Shown: piece after piece, positions 52,252 through 59,973 of the stretch
Layout: each line of letters starts with the position of its first letter
Numbering within the stretch: position 1 is the first letter of the stretch
Origin: Paraburkholderia youngii
Lineage (GTDB): Bacteria; Pseudomonadota; Gammaproteobacteria; Burkholderiales; Burkholderiaceae
Length of the DNA: 64,000 nt
NCBI RefSeq assembly: GCF_013366925.1
Contig: NZ_JAALDK010000002.1
Location: 1-64,000 of the forward strand
Direction: 5' to 3'
Program-made: the position numbers and the translations under genes
Notes under the pieces: model-generated
Databases searched by the model: none
What the model was told of the DNA's origin: nothing
Seen by the model: the letters and a program-made list of their open reading frames with translations, nothing else

Positions 52252-52496
52252 CGTCATATCTCCGTCCAATGCGTTACCGCAGATGATCGCTTCAGCCAGG
52301 GCGCCCCCGGCAAACGCGCGCGCCTGGCCTCAGGGTCGTCCAACCGGATTTCCCAGCCAACTGAAATCAAACTGGCGGCACGGAGCGATTCTAAGTCGAA
52401 AGCGTCCTGTGCGAGCCGGCACGTACAATCCGGTAGATCCGGACAGGTGACGCGCAACGGAAGATCTTTCGACAATGACAGGAAAGGACAGACCCG

Positions 52497-52985
52497 ATGC
52501 CGAATTCTGAGCGCACGCGGCTGACTGCGCTGATCGACTCTGTCTGGCGTATCGCGTTTCGCCTCGGATTTCCGCTCGCCCGCGCGTGGTGGCACTTGCG
52601 GCGGCCTCGCCATGAGGGCGCGCTAGTCGCTATCTACGTCGGCCAGTCGCTGTTGCTGCTGAAGTCATCGTACCGTGCCGAATGGGGGTTCCCGGGCGGC
52701 AGCGTCCGGGCCGGTGAGACACCTGCTGCCGCGGCGCTGCGCGAGATGGCCGAGGAGATCGGGCTCGCGTTTCACCCGTTACTCCCGGCAGGCAGCGCAG
52801 CCGGCGAGTGGGATGGGCGAAGGGACCGGGTGCATTTCTTCGAAATGCGCGTCGATCACTTGCCCGAACTGCGGCTGGATCATCGCGAGATCGTCGCCGT
52901 GCATCTGGCGTCGCCGCAGGAATTGCCCGGCTTCGCGGTGACAGGCGCGGTCGCTGCGTATCTCCGCAGGGATGTGCGCCGCTAG
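52497..52985 (+). CDS. Nudix hydrolase
   Basis: 162 aa with a complete Nudix box, GGSVRAGETPAAAALREMAE followed by EIGL, spanning about residues 62-85 and containing the catalytic REMAEE. An N-terminal helical segment (RLTALIDSVWRIAFRLGFPL) precedes the domain. Hydrolyses a nucleoside diphosphate-linked substrate that cannot be identified. ATG 52497 is preceded by AAAGGACAG. It is divergent from the gamma-glutamylcyclotransferase-like gene. Confidence 0.9.
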   Translation: MPNSERTRLTALIDSVWRIAFRLGFPLARAWWHLRRPRHEGALVAIYVGQSLLLLKSSYRAEWGFPGGSVRAGETPAAAALREMAEEIGLAFHPLLPAGSAAGEWDGRRDRVHFFEMRVDHLPELRLDHREIVAVHLASPQELPGFAVTGAVAAYLRRDVRR

Positions 52986-53073
52986 CCGAGCCGCCCGGCG
53001 CGCGGTCGGTGTGACGCCGGACCCCGCGCGATGCGCGTTGCGCGACCATCGCGGGGCCATGGCCAGTAACGCG

Positions 53074-54438
53074 TCATCCGATATGTGCGAGCACGATCAG
53101 CGTCAGCGTGACGACGATAGCGCCGCCGATTCGCGTGGCGATCTGCGCGAAGGGCATCAGTTGCATCCGGTTCGCCGCGGTCAGGATCGCGACGTCGCCT
53201 GTGCCGCCCTGGCCGCTATGGCATGCATTCACGATCGCCGTGTCGATCGGGTAGAGCTTGAGCCGGCGCGCAACCAGAAAGCCGGTGCCCATCAGTGTCG
53301 CCACGGTCGCGACGATCGTCACGATATTGGCCAACGTGAACGCGGCGATCAACTTGTCCCATGGGGTCATGGCGACGCCGATCGCGAACAGCAGCGGATA
53401 TGTCACCGCGGTCGAAAAGAACTTGTAGACGACGAATGCGCCTTCCTGCAACTGCGGCGAGACCGCACGCGCCAGCTTGACCAGCACCGCGAGGAACAGC
53501 ATGGCAACCGGTGCGGGCAGACCGAACAGGTTGCGGCACATCAAGCCAAGCAGGTACAGCGTGATCGCCGTGATGCCGGCCGCCGCGATATGCGTCACGT
53601 CGATATGACCGCGAATCTCCTCCTCTTCCGGGTCCATTTCGTCTGTCTCTCCGGGCTGCAGACGCCCCTCGCCGGTGAGATGGGGAAAGCGCTTGCCGAG
53701 CATGTCCAACGCGCCAGCGAGCACGATGGCGGTGAGGCTGCCGAGCATCACCGGCGGCAACACTTGTGCAAACAGCTCGCCCTGCGGCAGATGCATGATT
53801 TCCGAATAGCCCACCGACAGCGGAATGGCGCCTTCACCGACACCCCCCGCCATGATCGGCACGACGATATACAGCAGCGTATGACGCACGCCGAGTCCGA
53901 ATGCCGAGCCGACCGCGATACCGACGATGCATGCGGCCAGCGAACCCAGCGCGAGCGGCACGAAGATCTTGAGAAAGCCCTTGATCAGCACGCGCCGGTC
54001 CATGCTGAGAATACTGCCGACGATGATCGACGCGATGAACAGATAGAGGAAATTGCTCTGCTTCGTGAACTCGGTCGTGAGGCCGAGAATTGGCTTGGGC
54101 AACAGGTGATAGTAAGTCAGTGCGGAAGGCACGAACGTCGCACAGATCGCGGCCGCGCCGATATTGCGCAGAAGCGGCAGGCGCTTGCCAAGTTCCGCGC
54201 AGGTGAAGCCGAAGAACGCCAGCACGGCGATCGCCATTGAAATCTCACCCGGGATCTTGCCCGTCACCGCGAACCCGGTAATTAGCGCGAGCAGAATGAA
54301 ATAGACCGGCAGCGGGATGATGCCGATTCTGTATTCCATCAGCTTCCACCAGCCTTCGGGCCAGAATCGAGTGACGTTGTCGGACCGCTGCGCGGCCGCC
54401 GCCGGTGAGTGCTTCGGCGTAGGTGAGGTGATGGACAA
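53074..54438 (-). CDS. 2-hydroxycarboxylate (citrate/malate) transporter, 2HCT family
   Basis: 454 aa from a TTG start at 54438, chosen because AAGGAG lies 7 nt upstream and no ATG at a family-like position has a comparable site. About eleven membrane helices; the two reentrant-loop motifs of the 2HCT family are GGVGEGAIPLS near residue 200 and HSGQGGTGDVAIL near residue 410. A cytoplasmic acidic segment (MDPEEEEIRGH) separates the halves. It should couple uptake of malate or citrate to Na+ or H+. No sensor kinase/regulator pair (CitAB or DctB type) is adjacent. Intact by length and motifs. Confidence 0.9.
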   Translation of the reverse strand: MSITSPTPKHSPAAAAQRSDNVTRFWPEGWWKLMEYRIGIIPLPVYFILLALITGFAVTGKIPGEISMAIAVLAFFGFTCAELGKRLPLLRNIGAAAICATFVPSALTYYHLLPKPILGLTTEFTKQSNFLYLFIASIIVGSILSMDRRVLIKGFLKIFVPLALGSLAACIVGIAVGSAFGLGVRHTLLYIVVPIMAGGVGEGAIPLSVGYSEIMHLPQGELFAQVLPPVMLGSLTAIVLAGALDMLGKRFPHLTGEGRLQPGETDEMDPEEEEIRGHIDVTHIAAAGITAITLYLLGLMCRNLFGLPAPVAMLFLAVLVKLARAVSPQLQEGAFVVYKFFSTAVTYPLLFAIGVAMTPWDKLIAAFTLANIVTIVATVATLMGTGFLVARRLKLYPIDTAIVNACHSGQGGTGDVAILTAANRMQLMPFAQIATRIGGAIVVTLTLIVLAHIG

Positions 54439-54615
54439 AATACGACTCCTTGATTTGATGCCGGGAATGTATGCCGGCGTCGCGTTTCGATACGGTCGAA
54501 GTGGTATCCGATGAGGGAACGGAACCGGAATGACAAAAAGCCCCTGGCTGAAAGGCGCACGCGCGCTTAGCCAGGCAATACGCCATGCCGGATCGAACAA
54601 CGGATCAACTCGGAA

Positions 54616-54858
54616 TTATTTGCAATGCAGAGCTTCTGCATCATCCGCGTCTTGGGTTTGATGATGTCTTCGCGGTGAGAAGACTGCCGAAGCTTGCTCC
54701 CGGGCGGTTGCGTCATCAACGCTGAGCCACACCTGTCCGTCGCACCGCGCGCAAATGGCCAGCTTTCTCGCATGCGACGCGTCCGGACGAACTACGCTCC
54801 CGCGGTATCCGCATGCTGCGCATGCGTAGGTGTAACGTACTCCAGTGAGTGTCTCCAT
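54616..54858 (-). CDS. Small zinc-ribbon protein
   Basis: 80 aa from ATG 54858, preceded by AGGAGAAGG. It opens METLTGVRYTYACAACGYRG and contains two CxxC knuckles: CAACG and CARCDG, 21 residues apart, giving one four-cysteine zinc site. The C-terminal 30 residues are polar and probably disordered. The family and function are not known; zinc-ribbon domains of this size often bind nucleic acid or protein. It follows the DUF3579 gene by 22 nt on the same strand. Confidence 0.7.
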   Translation of the reverse strand: METLTGVRYTYACAACGYRGSVVRPDASHARKLAICARCDGQVWLSVDDATAREQASAVFSPRRHHQTQDADDAEALHCK

Positions 54859-54880
54859 CAGCCTTCTCCTGGCGGTCGCA

Positions 54881-55297
54881 TCAGCCGCTTGACTCGGTAG
54901 CAACGGTAGCGGCGGTTGGAACCGGCAACTCATTCATCCGATCCTTTGCCTTGCTTCCAGATGTCTGCCGCTCAGGTTGCGGATCTCGTCCGGGCTTATC
55001 GTCCAGCGCGCGGCAGATATCGACCATCAGGTCGTTGTCGCTGGCGAAGCGCATCACAAAATCAAATCCGTCCGGACAGATACGTCGCAATTCGTTCGAG
55101 ATACGTAGGCATTTGATGTCCTGCTCCACGACCGGCATCGCAAGCCGTGTGCTGGCTATAGGGTTGCCTGCGCAGCGTTCGCCTACGAACAGTGTAACGA
55201 CTCCCGCGAGGCGCTCGGCCCAGTCGCCTGGCCGGAAGAGCTTGCGCTGCGACGTCACGCCGCGGATCAGGTGGTGTTCGATGCCATCGGTAGTCAT
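54881..55297 (-). CDS. DUF3579 protein
   Basis: 138 aa starting MTTDGIEHHLIRGVTSQRKL. The sequence GVTSQRKLFRPGDWAERLAG, followed by a small alpha/beta domain with AMPVVEQDIKCLRISNELR, is the characteristic DUF3579 pattern of betaproteobacteria. Role unknown; it is widespread in Burkholderiales. The final 30 residues are polar and variable. It is 22 bp upstream of the zinc-ribbon gene. Confidence 0.85.
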   Translation of the reverse strand: MTTDGIEHHLIRGVTSQRKLFRPGDWAERLAGVVTLFVGERCAGNPIASTRLAMPVVEQDIKCLRISNELRRICPDGFDFVMRFASDNDLMVDICRALDDKPGRDPQPERQTSGSKAKDRMNELPVPTAATVATESSG

Positions 55298-55994
55298 GTT
55301 GCGGCTATCGCGGCATGCGCGTCGTCAGGTAGCAGGTATAAGCACTGTGATTGCGTGAGCTCGTCCAGCATCGCGTTCCGGCGTTGAAAGCACGATGGGG
55401 TCCCCGCAATCGATGATGCAATTCTAGGAGCGCGGAACCTTCTGAACGCTTTCAGCCACTGCACGTTCCGATGGGGGTTTTCCATGAGCAAATCCGCAGG
55501 CCATTTCATGGAAATCCCCTAAATGCAGGTCCTGACCGTGAAAGCCGGGAGAAGGGTTGGCGCTCCGACAATCCCGCCACCGACGCAATCGAAGTTGAGT
55601 GTGTCTCGTCATTGCGGTGGCTTCCAGCCTGTTGTTCAGCCTTGCCTCGCGGCACGCGGCAGCCGCGGAGAGCGGCAGATCACGATCGTGGTGGGCAGTA
55701 TCACGAAGCTCACCAGGAATTGGGCAGAACGTATACGAACGAGTTTGTGAGCTCGAAACAGGTCAAGGGCGTCCTCGCCTCATCACAAGAGGAATCCGAA
55801 TGATCGGTACAAGCGTCGTCGTGTATATCAGTAAAGCCACTGTGTTGCATAAATGACACGGGAAAGGAACGTGAAGGATTTGGATGACTAGCATGGCCAA
55901 CATTCGCATACCGAACCGGTTGCAGGGACCTTGAGACGCACGCAATCGTGTGCAGGGAAAACACAATTTCAACACAGTAGTCTGAGGAGACAAC
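55298..55994. other. About 700-bp intergenic region upstream of the porin
   Basis: No gene is supported. A frame at 55599 begins with a signal-peptide-like stretch (CLVIAVASSLLFSLASRHAA) but continues with low-complexity sequence and matches nothing. An inverted repeat (55473-55519) is listed separately. The right part, from about 55780, is A+T-richer and should hold the porin promoter and leader. Confidence 0.5.
55473..55519. repeat. Near-perfect inverted repeat
   Basis: GGGGGTTTTCCATGA (55473-55487) and TCATGGAAATCCCC (55506-55519) can pair over about 13-14 bp with one irregularity and an 18-nt loop. It lies in a gene-free stretch, with no T-tract after it. It could be a regulatory hairpin or a remnant of a mobile-element end. 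Confidence 0.7.
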
Positions 55995-57122
55995 TTGAAG
56001 ACGAGATATCTTTCGCTGGCCGTCGCGGTCAGCGCACTTGGGGCAAGCGGCGCGCACGCGCAGTCGAGCGTGCAGCTTTACGGGCTGATGGATCTGAGCG
56101 TGCCGACTTACCAGTCCCACGCGGATGCCAACGGGAATCACGTCATCGGCATGGGCATTGGGGGAGAGCCGTGGTTTAGCGGCAGCCGCTGGGGCATGAG
56201 GGGCGCCGAAGACATTGGTGGCGGTTCGAAGATCATCTTCCGACTCGAGAGCGAATTCGTTGTCGCCAACGGTCAGATGGAAGATCCGGGTCAGCTGTTC
56301 GACCGCGATGCGTGGGTCGGTATCGAGAACGACACGTTCGGCAAAATTACGGCAGGCTTTCAGAACACCATCGCACGCGATGCTGCGGCGATCTATGGCG
56401 ATCCGTATGGCAATGCGCGGCTGACGACGGAAGAGGGCGGCTGGACGAACGCCAACAACTTCAAACAGATGATTTTCTACGCGGCCAGCGCAACCGGCAC
56501 GCGCTATGAAAACGGCGTCGCGTGGAAGAAGCTGTTCGACAATGGCATCTTTGCGAGTGCAGGTTACGCGTTCGGCAACCAGACGAGTTTCGGCACCAAT
56601 GCGAATTACCAGGTTGCACTGGGCTATAACGGCGGCCCGTTCAGCGCGTCGGGCTTCTATAGCCACGTGAACCGCGAAGGCAACACGAACCAGTCTTTCT
56701 CGGTCGGCGGCAACTATGTGTTTGGAATTCTGCGTGCCAACGCCGGCTACTTCCGTTATCTCGGCAATCAGGGCGCGCTGGGTCAGCGTCAGGATAACGC
56801 GTGGACCGTGTCGCTCAAGCTGTCGCCGAAGGGTCCGCTCGATTACCAGCTCGGCTATCAGCAGATGCGCGTGAAGAATGCCGCGTATAACACCGACGGT
56901 GATATTCCGAATGCGAACATCGGCGCATTCGACCCAACCTCGGGCTTGCACGACGGTTGGAAGGAAACGCTGTATTGGTCCGCGTTTTATCATCTGTCAA
57001 AGCGCACCGAAGTGTATCTGGCCGGCGACTATATGAGGCTGCATGGCGGCTACACGGTCGGCACCACGTTCGGCGCGACGAACCAGCTCGAACTGACCAC
57101 GGGTGTGCGTACTCGATTCTGA
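55995..57122 (+). CDS. Gram-negative porin (Burkholderia OmpC-like)
   Basis: 375 aa from a TTG start (55995-55997), preceded by GAGGAGA; no ATG is present before the signal peptide MKTRYLSLAVAVSALGASGA. The mature protein begins QSSVQLYGLMDLSVPTYQSH, a normal beginning for betaproteobacterial trimeric porins, and contains GSRWGMRGAEDIGGGSKIIF and the C-terminal TTGVRTRF with the terminal Phe. A 16-strand barrel for passive uptake. Followed by a strong intrinsic terminator, so it is monocistronic. Confidence 0.94.
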   Translation: MKTRYLSLAVAVSALGASGAHAQSSVQLYGLMDLSVPTYQSHADANGNHVIGMGIGGEPWFSGSRWGMRGAEDIGGGSKIIFRLESEFVVANGQMEDPGQLFDRDAWVGIENDTFGKITAGFQNTIARDAAAIYGDPYGNARLTTEEGGWTNANNFKQMIFYAASATGTRYENGVAWKKLFDNGIFASAGYAFGNQTSFGTNANYQVALGYNGGPFSASGFYSHVNREGNTNQSFSVGGNYVFGILRANAGYFRYLGNQGALGQRQDNAWTVSLKLSPKGPLDYQLGYQQMRVKNAAYNTDGDIPNANIGAFDPTSGLHDGWKETLYWSAFYHLSKRTEVYLAGDYMRLHGGYTVGTTFGATNQLELTTGVRTRF

Positions 57123-57174
57123 TCGGGAAACACGGCCTCGCAGCGCATCCGTTTCGATTGACGTTCTTTAGCTA

Positions 57175-57205
57175 GCGGTCGCGGACTTTTCCGCGGCCGC
57201 TTTTT
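57175..57205 (+). terminator. Intrinsic terminator after the porin gene
   Basis: GCGGTCGCGG (57175-57184) pairs with CCGCGGCCGC (57191-57200), with one G-T pair and a 6-nt loop, and is followed by TTTTT. Located 52 nt after the porin stop. Confidence 0.85.
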
Positions 57206-57229
57206 CATTTCAGCAGGCGAGGGAGAGGC

Positions 57230-58855
57230 ATGTTCAGCAATACGTCTATCAGAACCGCGCTCACCGTGACCATCGCCGGCTACACAGCCGCGTTGATGTT
57301 CGTGATCGCGATATCCGTCGCCGGTTTGAAGGCCACGAACGGGGCGCTCGAGAAGATGTACGCCGAACAGACCGTTGCGATGCGCCACCTCGCCGCGAGC
57401 GGCGAGGCGCTTCAGAGCGTGCGCGTCGATCTCGGCGCCTACGAAACGCTCGTGGCACAGGGAAAGCCCACTGATGCGGTGCTCGCTCGCGTCCATGCCG
57501 GGCTTGCGGACAGCGATCGCGAACTGGCGGCCTATTTCGCGCAGCCTGCGTCGGACGACGACGAGAAGGCGCTGACCGACGCGCTGCGCGCAAAGCGCGA
57601 GCAGTTGCTGAAACAGGTGCTTCTACCTGAAGTCACTGCGCTCGACCAGAATGATTTCATCACCTTCCGGAGCACGGAACGGCAGGCGCCCGATGCGGTG
57701 TTCAGCGACTATAAGCATGCCGAATCTGCGCTCGAAAACTTCCAGATGAGGCACGAGGAAGCACGCTTTACCTCGGCCCAACAGCACTTCCGTTTACTGT
57801 GCTGGGTGTTCGCCGCAATCGGGCTGGTCGCGCTGGTGCTTGGCGTCTGCACGCGCTTCATGGTGAAAGCAGCGATTCTTCGACCTATCGACGCGGTAAT
57901 CGAGCACTTCGAACGAATCGCGGCCGGCGACCTCACGGGACAGACCGGCGGCGTGCGCGCCAACGAAATGGGGCGCCTGATGGCCGCGCTGGCCCGCATG
58001 CAGCAGAGTCTCGTTGCCGCGGTCAGTCAGGTTCGTTTCGGCACGGCGGCAATCGCACAGGGTGTGCGAGAGATCGCGAGCGGCAATGCCGATCTGTCGG
58101 CGCGCACCGAACAGCAGGCGGCGACGCTGGAGGAGACGGCCGCGAGCATGGAGGAATTGACGGCGACGGTAAGGCAGAACGCCGACAACGCGCGCGAGGC
58201 CAATACGCTCGCTGAAAACGCGTCGCGAACCGCGGCACGTGGCGGCGAAGTGGTCGATCAGGTGATCGACCTGATCGCCGACATGTCGTCGGGCTCGAAC
58301 CGGATCGTCGACATTATCGGCGCGATCGAAGGTATCGCCTTTCAGACCAACATACTTGCACTAAATGCCGCCGTGGAAGCCGCGCGAGCCGGCGACGAAG
58401 GACGAGGATTCGCCGTGGTGGCGGGTGAAGTGCGTGCGTTGGCGCAGCGCTCGGCGGCCGCGGCGAAAGAGATCAGGGAACTGATCGTCAGTTCGGTGGC
58501 GAAGGTCGAGAATGGGTCCGAACTGGCGATACGCGCCGGCGCGACCATGTCGGAGATCGTTGGTGCTGCGCGCAACGTGACCCGTATCGTGAGCGAAATC
58601 AGCGTGGCTTCGGAAGAACAGTCACGGGGCATCGAGCAGATCAGCCGCGCGGTCACGCACATGGACAAGGCGACTCAGCAGAATGCCGCGCTCGTCGAGC
58701 AGGCTGCGGCTGCCGCGGCATCGCTCGAGGAGCAGGCGGCCGCGCTCGACGGCGCGGTCGCGGTGTTCCGGACGAGCGAGCCGCTCGTGTCTTCCGGCGA
58801 GCCAAGCGGGAAGCGGCCGGAGCGGGTTGCCGCACTTTCGCCCGCGTGCGCATGA
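57230..58855 (+). CDS. Methyl-accepting chemotaxis protein
   Basis: 541 aa. Two membrane helices (about residues 11-31 and 190-210) frame a four-helix-bundle periplasmic domain, followed by HAMP with [20 protein letters not shown]. The signalling domain contains the highly conserved hairpin [20 protein letters not shown] and [20 protein letters not shown]. No NWETF-type pentapeptide is at the C-terminus. The ligand is not known. Located 108 bp after the porin stop, behind a terminator, with AGGCGAGGGAG as ribosome site. Confidence 0.94.
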   Translation: MFSNTSIRTALTVTIAGYTAALMFVIAISVAGLKATNGALEKMYAEQTVAMRHLAASGEALQSVRVDLGAYETLVAQGKPTDAVLARVHAGLADSDRELAAYFAQPASDDDEKALTDALRAKREQLLKQVLLPEVTALDQNDFITFRSTERQAPDAVFSDYKHAESALENFQMRHEEARFTSAQQHFRLLCWVFAAIGLVALVLGVCTRFMVKAAILRPIDAVIEHFERIAAGDLTGQTGGVRANEMGRLMAALARMQQSLVAAVSQVRFGTAAIAQGVREIASGNADLSARTEQQAATLEETAASMEELTATVRQNADNAREANTLAENASRTAARGGEVVDQVIDLIADMSSGSNRIVDIIGAIEGIAFQTNILALNAAVEAARAGDEGRGFAVVAGEVRALAQRSAAAAKEIRELIVSSVAKVENGSELAIRAGATMSEIVGAARNVTRIVSEISVASEEQSRGIEQISRAVTHMDKATQQNAALVEQAAAAAASLEEQAAALDGAVAVFRTSEPLVSSGEPSGKRPERVAALSPACA

Positions 58856-58936
58856 CGATGCGCACGCCATCGCAGCGCAACCTGTGCGGTAATTGAAGAT
58901 CCAACTGCACGACAGTGACGTGCGTGGAGGTGCAAC

Positions 58937-59104
58937 ATGGACACTCGAGCGATGCTGCGCCGCATTGCGACCGGTTTGCTTGCCGGCATGGTTCTCTTCG
59001 GCTTAAGTGGTTGCAATGCGTTGAGCGGGCCGCCCGCGCCAGAATGGCCGGGCCCTCACGCACCGTATCCGTTCCCCGGCGATGTCCCGCATCGAACGCA
59101 GTGA
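58937..59104 (+). CDS. Very small lipoprotein
   Basis: 55 aa with a GGAGG site 6 nt before ATG 58937. The N-terminal signal MDTRAMLRRIATGLLAGMVL ends in a lipobox (GLSGC, Cys near residue 26), and only about 30 residues follow, rich in Pro (ALSGPPAPEWPGPHAPYPFP). Such tiny lipoproteins occur singly in many proteobacteria and their role is not known. It is short and easy to overlook, but signal, lipobox and ribosome site agree. Located 81 bp after the chemoreceptor stop. Confidence 0.7.
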   Translation: MDTRAMLRRIATGLLAGMVLFGLSGCNALSGPPAPEWPGPHAPYPFPGDVPHRTQ

Positions 59105-59297
59105 TGACGAGCACAGCCAACCTCGGCGCTTGCCTGTCAATGCCCGAGGCCGGGAAACGCAATCCAGTACGGCGGCAGTGTGTTGATATGCGACGAGCCC
59201 GCTTTCAGCCCACAGCCGCCATTCGTGAATTGCTTCAGAATACAAGCCGATGAAGCAATTCCACGTTTTGTACAAGCACATTTCACTGAGACTACCA

Positions 59298-59915
59298 ATG
59301 GTTGATTGGTCTGCTATCGCGATCGTCTTTTCCGTGTATGCGGCGGCTGTCGTCATACCCGGGCCGAACTTTGTCGCAGTCACTCACAAGGCGGTCGCCG
59401 GCAGACGCTCCGATGCGCTTGCGCTTGTCGCCGGGATCGTGACGGTGAATCTGTTCTGGGCGACTTGTACCATCCTTGGTATCGGAATGGTGTTCGCTAT
59501 TTTCCCGTGGCTCGCTGTCGGCGTTAGGCTTGCTGGCGCGGCCTATCTGATCTGGTTCGGGCTGCGGCTCGTTGTGTCGGCACGGGCGACCCCCTTGGGA
59601 GCACGTCACCCAACGAAGGCGCCTCTGTTTCGTGCCGCGTTCCTGCAAGGTATCGCGACAAATATCGCGAACCCGAAGTCCATCGCCTTTTATGCGGCGG
59701 TCTTTTCCTCAGCGGTGCCCACCCACGTTTCCATGCCGACGTTCTTCGCGATGCTTGCTACTGTCGGTGCATCAGCGGCGTGCTGGTACGGAGCAGTCGC
59801 GCTCGTTCTATCGCACACGGTGATCGCGACGGCGTATCGTCGCGCGAAGGCATGGATCGACCTCACCTGTGGAGGGCTCATGATTGCGCTGGGAATCCGG
59901 CAGGCATTTCGTTGA
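59298..59915 (+). CDS. LysE/RhtB-family amino-acid exporter
   Basis: 205 aa from ATG 59298, where family members begin (MVDWSAIAIVFSVYAAAVVI). An ATG at 59250 would add 16 residues with no hydrophobic character. The signature PGPNFVAVTHKAVAGRRSDA and the later AAFLQGIATNIANPKSIAFY are typical of LysE/RhtB proteins with six membrane helices. Exports an amino acid or related compound; a LysG-type activator is not adjacent. It is convergent with hyuB. Confidence 0.9.
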   Translation: MVDWSAIAIVFSVYAAAVVIPGPNFVAVTHKAVAGRRSDALALVAGIVTVNLFWATCTILGIGMVFAIFPWLAVGVRLAGAAYLIWFGLRLVVSARATPLGARHPTKAPLFRAAFLQGIATNIANPKSIAFYAAVFSSAVPTHVSMPTFFAMLATVGASAACWYGAVALVLSHTVIATAYRRAKAWIDLTCGGLMIALGIRQAFR

Positions 59916-59973
59916 CAAAGTGCCCGGCGCAGCCCATCTGAACGGCCGCTTTGCGTGTGGGCGAGCGTCCCTG

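Noticed and set aside
55845..55858. GTGTTGCATAAAT resembling ends of IS5-group insertion sequences
   Set aside because: Only one partial end, no matching inverted copy and no transposase in the region.
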